From positions 62,001 through 126,000 of the forward strand of contig JAWWAY010000001.1 of NCBI GenBank assembly GCA_033721235.1: 64,000 nt of DNA, read 5' to 3'. Both the position numbers and the translations under genes were made by a program. The stretch is from UBA5078 sp033721235 (GTDB taxonomy: Bacteria > Pseudomonadota > Gammaproteobacteria > Pseudomonadales > Pseudohongiellaceae). Of the stretch, positions 49,638-58,227 are shown in pieces (the first letter of the stretch is position 1; each line of letters starts with the position of its first letter). The notes beneath the pieces are model-generated. The model saw only the letters and a program-made list of their open reading frames with translations. It searched no databases and was not told the DNA's origin.

Positions 49638-50966
49638 ATGAATAAAGACTCATTTAATACAGGCCTGCTGGATTTTATTGCCAGTTCTCCTACTCCATTT
49701 CACGCCGTGGAAACGATGGCGTCAATGCTTCTTGATGCAGGCTTTACCCGTTTAGAGGAAGAGCAGTCTTGGGATATACAAGGGGCAGGGCGCTACTTCG
49801 TGACGCGCAACGACTCGGCTATTATTGCGTTTACGATGCCTGAGAGCTTTGATGAAAAAGCACTTAAGGGCGGCGTAAGATTAACCGGCGCACATACCGA
49901 TAGCCCATGCTTGCGTGTAAAACCTCAACCTGATATCCGCAAGAAGAAATACTTTCAGTTGGGTGTAGAAGTTTACGGCGGCGCCTTACTTAACCCTTGG
50001 TTTGATCGAGACCTCTCCATAGCAGGGCGTGTTGACTTTATTAAGGCCGATGGGAGTTTAGCCACGGCCTTGATAGATTTGCAGCAACCGGTAGCCATTA
50101 TTCCCAGTCTCGCGATTCATTTGGATCGAGAGGCTAATCAAAACCGAACGATAAATGCGCAAACAGATATTCCGCCACTACTTGCGCTCGGCGCTTCTTT
50201 TGAAGGCAGTTTCGATGAGTTCCTGCTTGCCCAAGTGAAGCAGCAAAGTGAGCACAGCGATGCCAAAGAGGTGTTGAGCCATGAGCTGAGTTTCTACGAT
50301 ACTCAGAAGCCCGCAATGGTAGGCTTAGAGCAAGAGTTTGTTGCGGCTGCTCGGCTGGATAATTTGTTGAGTTGCTATGTTTCAACTTGTGCTTTATTAG
50401 AGGCCGATACTTCCCAGTGCAATATGATGGTGTGCACCGATCATGAGGAAGTGGGAAGTGCTTCTACCAGTGGAGCGCAAGGGCCGTTTTTACGCTCGGT
50501 GTTAGAGCGTTTATTGGCAAGCGGCACTACTGAAAAACACGATAATTCTGCCGAAATAACTGAACGCTTAATTCGTAACTCCATGCTGCTGTCCATTGAC
50601 AATGCTCATGGAGTACACCCTAATTTTGCGGACAAACACGACGGCAATCATGGCCCTATACTGAACGAAGGGCCGGTTATCAAAATCAACGCTAACCAGC
50701 GCTATGCTAGTAATAGTCGCTCCATTGCCTATTTTAAATCCCTTTGTCAGGCCGAAGACGTGCCTGTGCAATCCTTTGTTGTGCGCAGCGACATGGGCTG
50801 TGGTAGCACCATTGGTCCTATCACCTCAACGAATATTGGTGTGGATACTATCGATATTGGCGTCCCTACCTTTGCCATGCACTCTATACGCGAGCTAGCG
50901 GGTTGCGACGATGCGCACCATCTTTATCGCGTAGTGAAGCGTTTTTATGGTGCTAGCGGCGCTTAA
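49638..50966 (+). CDS. apeB: M18 family aminopeptidase
   Basis: The protein has 442 residues. The zinc and active-site blocks of M18 are seen: TGAHTDSPCLRVKPQPD, NPWFDRDLSIAGRV, MVCTDHEEVGSASTSGAQGP, LLSIDNAHGVHPNFADKHDG and DMGCGSTIGPI. It removes N-terminal residues, preferably acidic ones, in the cytoplasm. The ATG at 49638 has AGGAG 13 bases ahead; a TTG at 49635 is in frame. The gene overlaps the end of mnmC on the other strand. Confidence 0.93.
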   Translation: MNKDSFNTGLLDFIASSPTPFHAVETMASMLLDAGFTRLEEEQSWDIQGAGRYFVTRNDSAIIAFTMPESFDEKALKGGVRLTGAHTDSPCLRVKPQPDIRKKKYFQLGVEVYGGALLNPWFDRDLSIAGRVDFIKADGSLATALIDLQQPVAIIPSLAIHLDREANQNRTINAQTDIPPLLALGASFEGSFDEFLLAQVKQQSEHSDAKEVLSHELSFYDTQKPAMVGLEQEFVAAARLDNLLSCYVSTCALLEADTSQCNMMVCTDHEEVGSASTSGAQGPFLRSVLERLLASGTTEKHDNSAEITERLIRNSMLLSIDNAHGVHPNFADKHDGNHGPILNEGPVIKINANQRYASNSRSIAYFKSLCQAEDVPVQSFVVRSDMGCGSTIGPITSTNIGVDTIDIGVPTFAMHSIRELAGCDDAHHLYRVVKRFYGASGA

Positions 50967-52989
50967 GTTCTCGCAATAGAAATCTTGCCGGGTGAATGAA
51001 TTGCGCTACCGACTGAGGAAGCGGGCTGAGTTCTTGGTTGATCAAACTAGCCAAGTACTCTGCAATCAATGGCGCATTGGTAAATCCATGAGAGCCATGT
51101 CCCACATTTAAGTAGAGTCCTTCTAGGTAGGGCGCAATATTCTCTGGCGACTGTTTGTCTCTATGCCCAAGGCTAAGATAGTCTTGCTCCAATTGTGCAT
51201 AGTCGTGCACCGGGCCAGCGATAGGCATTCTATCAGGGGAGCCCGCCCTAACCGATACGCGACCCGTTTCGATTTGCTGCACTGTGATAGCGGAAGAGGG
51301 TAGGTGTGGGGCGATGCCCTCGATGTTTTCTTCGTGCTCTTTTTGTGAAAGGCTCAGCTCATCCACCGACTTTGAGTAACTGGCGCCGGCGCTATGCAAG
51401 CCTTCGAAGCTGGGACTGATGTAACTCATTCCACACACGACACTCTTAAGGTCTGTGCTCTTTTCACTGGCTTTCACGTAGCTGACTTGTCCACGCAGAG
51501 GGATCAAGCGAATGGCACTAGTTTGCTCTAACTCCATCGCGGCAACGCTATTGGCGACAATCACAAAGGGAGCTTTTGCGAGTTCCCTCTCATGTGTTGA
51601 TACGCTCCAGAGATTGCCTTTCTTCTCAAGCTTCTCGACGCAAGTATTACTTAGTACTGTGATGTTTGGGTGGCTTATATAGCTTTGGCATAGCGCCTTT
51701 GGATTTACCCAGCCACCCAGTCTCTGCAGATTAGCTGCGCCGTCTAAGGGGATACCTGCAGCCTCACTGGCCTGCTCTTGCTCCAAGCGTTGCACTATGT
51801 CGGCTGCATACAGTTCAAGCTTTACTGGCGCACAGCGTTTATTACGAGAGCTAAAGGCGGTGTCGAGGTTTAGCACGCCGCACTGCTGCCACTGGAAGTC
51901 GGGGTTCTCGCGGCTCAGTTGATTGAACGAGCGACCCGCAAATATAAAGGCGGACAGATTGAACAGCCAAGTTTCGTTGAGGGCATTATTGAGTCGACAT
52001 TGCAGCACCGCTTGCCTGTTGCCCGAGGCGCCTTGAGCAATATCCTCGGCCCTATCAACTAGAGTGACTTGATAACCTCGCCTTGCCAAGGCATTGGCTG
52101 TGCTACAACCGGCTACGCCCGCACCAATAATGATGGCGCGTTTGTCTTCGATTGTTGTGGCAGGGGGGCGTAACCAGACATTGTGCTTCGCTGGGTTTTG
52201 GTCGTGGCGGCTGTTCTGAGCATCGTAGAGCCCATGGAGCATATGACGCTTGTGCCCAAAGCCTTTCGCTTTGCTGACTTCGAAACCAGCGGCGCGCAGG
52301 CCGCGCACTACAGGTCCGGCGACACTATAGGTGGCTAAGGTCGTGCCCTTTTTACTCAAGGCTGCAATGCGCTCGAATAAGCCCTCACTCCACATATCGG
52401 GGTTGGAGCGCGGGGCAAAGCCGTCCAAGAACCAGGCGTCCACCTGCGTGTCCGAGCGCGCAATCTGCTCCGTGAGAAGCTCACAGGCATCGCCGTAATA
52501 GAGGTCCAGAATGATTTCTTTTTGCGTGCCAGGCGCGCGTAATACTAGGCGGTGATAACCGGGCGAGTGGTCCGGATAGTTTGCCAGTAGTTCCTGGCTG
52601 AGCGCTTGTAACTCCGGCCATTGGGACAAAGCGGTTTCCAGCGCTTTAGTCCCCATTGGGTATTTCTCGCAGGAGATGAAGTGCAGACGCATTTTCTCCG
52701 GCTTTATCGCAAGCCAGTGGCGCCAAGTACACAGTAAATTAAGGCCAGTGCCAAAGCCTAACTCGGCAATAGTGAACGTGGTTTTGGCGCTAGTGCCTTG
52801 TTGCAGCTCTTGCTCGAGCGCTTGCCAGCGTTCCACCAGCTTATTGGCTTGTATAAAGACATATTCAGTCTCTTCTAGCCCCCCTTGGCGGGAAAAATAG
52901 ACATCGTCGAAGCGGGGCGAGTAGGGCGTACCCTCCTTAGGCCACTGTAGCTCGGCATTGTGTATAAATAGTTCGGTCAGTTTTAGCAT
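50953..52989 (-). CDS. mnmC: Bifunctional tRNA 5-methylaminomethyl-2-thiouridine synthesis protein
   Basis: The protein has 678 residues in two domains. The N-terminal methyltransferase has TIAELGFGTGLNLLC and VDAWFLDGFAPRSNPDMW. The C-terminal FAD oxidoreductase starts with AIIIGAGVAGCSTANALARR and ends near NVGHGSHGFTNAPL. It completes the mnm5s2U modification of U34 in several tRNAs. It is full length compared with the roughly 670-residue family. It stands alone, converging on the aminopeptidase gene. Confidence 0.95.
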   Translation of the reverse strand: MLKLTELFIHNAELQWPKEGTPYSPRFDDVYFSRQGGLEETEYVFIQANKLVERWQALEQELQQGTSAKTTFTIAELGFGTGLNLLCTWRHWLAIKPEKMRLHFISCEKYPMGTKALETALSQWPELQALSQELLANYPDHSPGYHRLVLRAPGTQKEIILDLYYGDACELLTEQIARSDTQVDAWFLDGFAPRSNPDMWSEGLFERIAALSKKGTTLATYSVAGPVVRGLRAAGFEVSKAKGFGHKRHMLHGLYDAQNSRHDQNPAKHNVWLRPPATTIEDKRAIIIGAGVAGCSTANALARRGYQVTLVDRAEDIAQGASGNRQAVLQCRLNNALNETWLFNLSAFIFAGRSFNQLSRENPDFQWQQCGVLNLDTAFSSRNKRCAPVKLELYAADIVQRLEQEQASEAAGIPLDGAANLQRLGGWVNPKALCQSYISHPNITVLSNTCVEKLEKKGNLWSVSTHERELAKAPFVIVANSVAAMELEQTSAIRLIPLRGQVSYVKASEKSTDLKSVVCGMSYISPSFEGLHSAGASYSKSVDELSLSQKEHEENIEGIAPHLPSSAITVQQIETGRVSVRAGSPDRMPIAGPVHDYAQLEQDYLSLGHRDKQSPENIAPYLEGLYLNVGHGSHGFTNAPLIAEYLASLINQELSPLPQSVAQFIHPARFLLRELKRR

Positions 52990-53109
52990 CGGCGGATATT
53001 AGCAGATTGTGCTTCAAAGCGCTTAATCTGGCGGCAGAGTGTGGTTTTAAAGGCGGAATAAGGTAAAATGCCCGTCCTTCTTAATACAGACAGAACATCG
53101 AGAGTTTGC

Positions 53110-54208
53110 ATGATCGAGATCGCCCCAGTTCTAGCCAAGATTAAAGACTTCACCGCCCGCACTGACGTGCTTAGGGGGTATCTTTGACTATGAGGAAAAG
53201 AAAGACCGCTTAGCAGAGGTAGAGCTAGAGCTAGGAGAGCCTACCGTCTGGGATAAACCCGATGTGGCACAGGCGCTAGGAAAGGAGCGCTCGGAGCTAG
53301 AGTTGGTGGTCAATACCATCGATCTTATGTATACCGGCTTGGCCGATAACAAAGAGTTGATTCAGCTAGCCCAAGAAGAGAACGATGAAGACCTATTCGC
53401 CGAGGTGAACTCAGAGCTGGATAAGCTCGACGCTAAGTTAGTCACCCTAGAGTTTAGGCGCATGTTCTCGGGTAAGATGGACGCCAATGGCGCTTTTGTC
53501 GATATTCAAGCCGGCTCGGGTGGTACAGAAGCGCAAGACTGGGCCGAAATGCTCCTACGCATGTACTTGCGCTGGGGTGAGGCCAAGGGTTTTAAAGTTG
53601 ACGTCGTCGAAGTGTCAGCCGGTGAGGTTGCGGGCATCAAGAGCGCCACGATCTATGTAGGCGGCGAATATGCCTTCGGTTGGCTTCGCACCGAGACAGG
53701 TGTGCATCGCTTAGTGCGTAAATCACCCTTCGACTCGGGCAATCGTCGTCACACTTCCTTCTCGTCGGTATTCGTATCGCCCGAGGTAGATGACGATATT
53801 GAAATTGAACTCAATATGTCCGATGTGCGCGTGGACACCTATCGCGCAAGTGGCGCTGGTGGTCAGCACATTAACAAGACCGATTCAGCCATACGACTGA
53901 CTCACGAGCCATCGGGTATTGTGGTGCAGTGTCAGAACCAGCGTTCGCAGCATAAGAATAAAGACCAAGCCATCAAGCAGCTCAAGGCTAAGCTTTACGA
54001 AATGGAAGAGCTTAAGCGTAATGAAGCCGCTCAGGCAGTTGAAGAAGACAAAGCCGATATTGGCTGGGGCAGTCAGATTCGCTCCTATGTCCTCGATCAA
54101 TCGCGCATTAAAGATCTGCGCACAGGGGTAGAATCAAGCAACACCGGCGCCGTTTTAGACGGTGATCTGGACAAGTTTATTGAAGCAAGTTTGAAAATGG
54201 GGTTATAG
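53110..54208 (+). CDS. prfB: Peptide chain release factor 2 (programmed +1 frameshift)
   Basis: The first frame starts at the ATG at 53110 and ends at CTT TGA C (TGA at 53185-53187), with the internal Shine-Dalgarno AGGGGG three bases before CTT, the classic autoregulatory site. After +1 slippage reading continues DYEEKKDRLAEVELEL to 54208. The protein shows KSPFDSGNRRHTSF with the SPF stop-codon motif and GAGGQHINKTDSA with GGQ. It releases peptides at UGA and UAA. The tag downstream is lysS, 5 bases on, the usual pair. Confidence 0.97.
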
Positions 54209-54213
54209 CACCA

Positions 54214-55731
54214 GTGACGAAGCAGAATCAGCAAGCAGACACGCAGAATCAAAACGGCAACGATCAGCAAGATGAGAACAAACTCATTGCACAGCGTCGT
54301 GAAAAACTTTCCGCTATTCGCGAAAAACGTAATGCCTTTCCCAATGATTTTCGCCGCAGTGATTATGCGAAAGATCTGATCGAGGCCTATGGCGATAAAG
54401 ACAAGCCAGAGCTAGAAGAGATTGGCGCGCTGACTAAAGTAGCTGGTCGCGTTATTCGCGCTCGGGGCCCTTTCTTGGTCATTCAAGATGGCACAGCACA
54501 GATTCAATTGTACTTCAGCCCTAAGGAGTTGTCTGAGGAGCTGACGGCGGAAATTAAAGGCCTAGACCTCGGCGATATTATAGGTGCCGAAGGAAAAGTC
54601 TTTAAAACAGGTAAGGGCGAGCTGACTGTGTGGATTTCCTCGTTGCGTTTGCTCACGAAAGCACTGCGCCCATTGCCCGACAAGTACCGCGGCCTGTCTG
54701 ATACCGAGGTGCGTTATCGTCAGCGTTATGTGGACTTGATTGCCAATGAGAGCTCGCGCGAAACCTTTATGACGCGCTCGAAAATCATTAGCAGCCTGCG
54801 TAGCTTCTTCGAGGCCCAAGGCTTTATGGAAGTGGAAACGCCTATGATGCAGGTTATCCCTGGCGGTGCATCGGCTAAACCATTCATTACTCACCACAAT
54901 GCCTTAGACCAACAGATGTATTTGCGAATCGCGCCAGAGCTATACCTGAAACGCCTGGTAGTAGGCGGTTTTGAAAAAGTTTTTGAAATAAACCGTAACT
55001 TCCGCAATGAAGGTTTGTCTACAAGACATAACCCAGAGTTTACGATGATCGAGTTCTATCAGGCTTATGCCGATTATCATGACTTGATGGATTTAACTGA
55101 AACTTTGTTCCGTCAAATCGCCAATGAAGTGCTAGGCAAAACACTGGTTACTTATCAAGGTTTGGATATTGATTTCGGTCAGCCATTCACGCGCATCGGC
55201 GTACGTGATTCGATCATCAAACACTGCGACGGTGTGACGATGGATGATTTCAAAGATAGGGATTCTGTTGCAGCATTAGCGAAAAAAATGGGTGTGCACC
55301 TAGAAGATAGCTGGGGTGCTGGGCGTATCACCATGGAAATATTCGATGAAAAGGTGGAGCACCTATTGTTGCAACCTACATTTATCACCGAGTACCCAAC
55401 GGAAGTGTCGCCATTGGCGCGTGCCAGCGACGATAACCCAGATGTAACGGATCGCTTCGAGTTGTTTATTGGTGGGCGTGAGATCGCGAATGGTTTCTCC
55501 GAGCTTAACGATGCGGAAGATCAGGCGGCTCGCTTTAAGGAGCAGGTCGCACAGAAAGATTCTGGTGACGATGAAGCCATGCATTACGATGCAGACTTTG
55601 TGGCAGCGTTAGAGTACGGTATGCCACCGACAGCGGGTGAGGGTATTGGTGTAGACAGGCTAGTAATGCTGTTTACCGACGCACCTTCTATTAAGGACGT
55701 GTTGCTATTCCCGCATATGCGTCCGCAGTAG
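54214..55731 (+). CDS. lysS: Lysyl-tRNA synthetase, class II
   Basis: The protein has 505 residues. The N-terminal OB-fold (VAGRVIRARGPFLVIQDGTA) is followed by the class II core: motif 2 FRNEGLSTRHNPEFTMIEFY, the VETPMMQVIPGGASAKPF helix region and motif 3 GEGIGVDRLVMLFTD. It charges tRNA-Lys. The start is a GTG with GGGGT upstream. It is translated right after prfB, as in many gammaproteobacteria. Confidence 0.97.
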   Translation: MTKQNQQADTQNQNGNDQQDENKLIAQRREKLSAIREKRNAFPNDFRRSDYAKDLIEAYGDKDKPELEEIGALTKVAGRVIRARGPFLVIQDGTAQIQLYFSPKELSEELTAEIKGLDLGDIIGAEGKVFKTGKGELTVWISSLRLLTKALRPLPDKYRGLSDTEVRYRQRYVDLIANESSRETFMTRSKIISSLRSFFEAQGFMEVETPMMQVIPGGASAKPFITHHNALDQQMYLRIAPELYLKRLVVGGFEKVFEINRNFRNEGLSTRHNPEFTMIEFYQAYADYHDLMDLTETLFRQIANEVLGKTLVTYQGLDIDFGQPFTRIGVRDSIIKHCDGVTMDDFKDRDSVAALAKKMGVHLEDSWGAGRITMEIFDEKVEHLLLQPTFITEYPTEVSPLARASDDNPDVTDRFELFIGGREIANGFSELNDAEDQAARFKEQVAQKDSGDDEAMHYDADFVAALEYGMPPTAGEGIGVDRLVMLFTDAPSIKDVLLFPHMRPQ

Positions 55732-55754
55732 GAAATAGTTAAGGAGCCCTGCAT

Positions 55755-56447
55755 ATGGATCGCGTTAAGCTCGAAGCGAGTTGGAAGGCTGCACTCCAGC
55801 CTGAGTTCGAGCAAGACTATATGCAGCGCCTTAGCGAATTCTTGCGCAATGAGAAGCAGCAGGGTAAACAAATTTATCCTGCTGGTTCTGAAATCTTTAA
55901 CGCGCTTAACTCTACTCCGCTGAACAAAGTTAAACTCGTTATTCTAGGGCAAGACCCATACCACGGGCCGGGCCAAGCGCACGGCTTGTGCTTTTCTGTG
56001 CGTCCTGGTGTTCGACTGCCGCCTTCGCTGCGCAATATATATAAAGAGATTTCAAACGACTTGGGCATTACTATGCCTGATACGGGCTGCTTACAGTCGT
56101 GGGCAGAACAAGGCGTTCTGCTATTAAACTCAGTTCTTACTGTGGAGGCAGGCGCTGCGGCCTCGCATCAGAAAAAAGGCTGGGAAACGTTTACCGACCG
56201 CATAGTCCAATTGCTTAATGAACAACGAGAGAACTTGGTGTTTCTCTTGTGGGGAAGTTACGCGCAAAAGAAGGGGCAAATTATTGATCGTAGTCGGCAC
56301 TTGGTTTTGGAGTCGGTGCATCCGTCGCCTTTGTCGGCTAGCCGTGGCTTTTTCGGTAATCATCATTTTTCCAAAGCCAATGCCTACCTTGAGGCCCATG
56401 GCCATACAGCGATAGACTGGCGTTTAGAAAAAACTAATCACTCTTAA
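55755..56447 (+). CDS. ung: Uracil-DNA glycosylase
   Basis: The protein has 230 residues. VILGQDPYHGPGQAHGLCFS holds the catalytic Asp, and LESVHPSPLSASRGFFG holds the His and the Leu-intercalation loop; NSVLTVEAGAAASHQKKGW lies between them. It removes uracil from DNA. AGGAG precedes the ATG. It may be co-transcribed with lysS and the next gene. Confidence 0.96.
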   Translation: MDRVKLEASWKAALQPEFEQDYMQRLSEFLRNEKQQGKQIYPAGSEIFNALNSTPLNKVKLVILGQDPYHGPGQAHGLCFSVRPGVRLPPSLRNIYKEISNDLGITMPDTGCLQSWAEQGVLLLNSVLTVEAGAAASHQKKGWETFTDRIVQLLNEQRENLVFLLWGSYAQKKGQIIDRSRHLVLESVHPSPLSASRGFFGNHHFSKANAYLEAHGHTAIDWRLEKTNHS

Positions 56448-56462
56448 GGTTTAGGACGTTTT

Positions 56463-57707
56463 ATGACAGCTCACAGTAATCCCGATGCCGTTTGTATTGT
56501 AGTTGGCGCTAGTCATGCGGGTTCTCAACTTGCCGTGCAGGTTCGTAAAGAGGGCTGGGAAGGGCGCATTATACTGATAGGGGATGAGACACCTCTGCCA
56601 TATCACAGACCTCCTCTTTCCAAAGCCGTATTGGCAGGCGAGAAAACAGTAGATGCCATCGCCCTGCGACCCGCAGCCATGTACGAGAACAATAACATTG
56701 AGCTAATGCTGGGCACGCGTGTGGATCATTTAGATCGCGCTAGCAAGACAGTGAGGCTGAGTAGTGGTGAGTCCCTATCCTATGACAAATTAGCGCTGTG
56801 TACGGGAGCGCGTTTACGCACGATAGAGGCCGGAGCAGAGCTGCCCAATGTTTTCTATTTGCGTCAGGCTCACGATTTGGACGCCATTCGCGCAGCCATG
56901 CCCGACGCTAAACGAGTGGTGATTATTGGTGCTGGCTATATTGGTTTGGAAGTCGCCGCCGTCATGGCCAAACAGGACGACATGACAGTAACAGTGCTCG
57001 AGATGGCCGATAGAATCTTGCAGCGAGTCGCTAGCCCGATAGTGTCGCAATACTTTACTGACTTGCACAGTGCTAATGGGGTAGAGATTTACCCCGAGAC
57101 GCGAGTGACCGATATTCGCCGGGAAGGGCAGTACAATATTGTGAGTACGCTTGGGGGTAAACAGTACGAGGCCGATATCGTGGTGATTGGTGTTGGCGTG
57201 GTTGCCGAGACTCAGCTTGCTGAGGACGCGGGCCTACAGGTCAGTAATGGCATCGTCGTGGATGCGCGCGCATGCACTGAAGACGAAGACATATATGCCG
57301 CCGGTGACTGCACTTGGCACCCCAATGCCCTCTATGGTCGCTACTTGCGATTGGAGTGTGTGCAGAACGCTCTCGATCAAGCGAAAGTGGCCGCCGCTAA
57401 TATCGTTGGCAAAGATAGCAAATATGAATCTTTGCCTTGGTTTTGGTCTGATCAATTCGACGTAAAACTGCAAAGCGTGGGATTAAGTGATGGCTATGAT
57501 GAATTGATCGTGCGTGGGGACACTAGCGCTGCTAGTGATGGCTTTACTGTGTTTTACTTCCGTGAGGGACAGTTAATTGCCTCGGATAGCGTTAACCGGG
57601 CGAAAGAGTTTATGGCCTGTAAACGCATCATTGCGCAGAAGCTGGAAGTAAATCGTGAGGCTTTGGCTGATATTGGCGCAATGCCTGATCAATTCGCCAA
57701 AGCCTAA
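56463..57707 (+). CDS. FAD-dependent ferredoxin/rubredoxin reductase-like enzyme
   Basis: The protein has 414 residues. It has two Rossmann motifs: VVGASHAGSQLAVQVRKEGW for FAD and VVIIGAGYIGLEVAAVMAKQ for NAD(P)H. YHRPPLSKAVLAGEK and DIYAAGDCTWHPN are family blocks, and the C-terminal 90 residues form the reductase-type domain. It belongs with HcaD/ThcD-type ferredoxin reductases of Rieske or P450 systems. No oxygenase or ferredoxin gene lies next to it, so the partner is unknown. Confidence 0.88.
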   Translation: MTAHSNPDAVCIVVGASHAGSQLAVQVRKEGWEGRIILIGDETPLPYHRPPLSKAVLAGEKTVDAIALRPAAMYENNNIELMLGTRVDHLDRASKTVRLSSGESLSYDKLALCTGARLRTIEAGAELPNVFYLRQAHDLDAIRAAMPDAKRVVIIGAGYIGLEVAAVMAKQDDMTVTVLEMADRILQRVASPIVSQYFTDLHSANGVEIYPETRVTDIRREGQYNIVSTLGGKQYEADIVVIGVGVVAETQLAEDAGLQVSNGIVVDARACTEDEDIYAAGDCTWHPNALYGRYLRLECVQNALDQAKVAAANIVGKDSKYESLPWFWSDQFDVKLQSVGLSDGYDELIVRGDTSAASDGFTVFYFREGQLIASDSVNRAKEFMACKRIIAQKLEVNREALADIGAMPDQFAKA

Positions 57708-57713
57708 TAGAGC

Positions 57714-58067
57714 TTAGCCGGAATAAGAACAGCCGCTGGTGCAGGTTTCGCGAATCTCGATGCGGCTGAGTTCGGGTAGTTCAGGCTTGAGTTTCTGCCA
57801 AATCCACACCGCGATATTCTCGCTCGTTGGGTTCTCCAGCCCAGGAATCTCGTTGAGATAATAATGGTCCAGCTGCGACCAGATGGGCTTGAAGGCCTTC
57901 TTGATATCGCCAAAGTCCATAACCCAACCGGAAGTCTCGCCCACCGGCCCCTCAACAGCGATACGCACCATAAAAGAATGCCCGTGCAGGCGAGCGCATT
58001 TGTGCCCCTCGGGTACATTGGGTAGCCTGTGAGCGGCCTCGAAGGTAAATTCTTTGTATATTTCCAT
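57714..58067 (-). CDS. queD: 6-Carboxytetrahydropterin synthase
   Basis: The protein has 117 residues. FTFEAAHRLPNVPEGHKCARLHGHSF contains the zinc His residues and catalytic Cys, NPTSENIAVWIWQKLKP follows, and the end has RIEIRETCTSGCSYSG. It makes the pterin precursor of queuosine. The gene converges with the reductase gene 6 bases away. I see no preQ1 riboswitch in the 130 bases upstream. Confidence 0.95.
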   Translation of the reverse strand: MEIYKEFTFEAAHRLPNVPEGHKCARLHGHSFMVRIAVEGPVGETSGWVMDFGDIKKAFKPIWSQLDHYYLNEIPGLENPTSENIAVWIWQKLKPELPELSRIEIRETCTSGCSYSG

Positions 58068-58227
58068 GGTACTTGGCGTTAATAAGGTTTGATTTAGGGC
58101 CTTTTTGGCCCTTGTCAGGCCGCGGCAATAGTACTGCGACTATGCGTTCAAGTACAGTGCTTATGGTTTCAAGTCTAGCGCTTAGCACATATAATCTTTG
58201 CAAGAATCCCACGGAATTAGGATAAAC

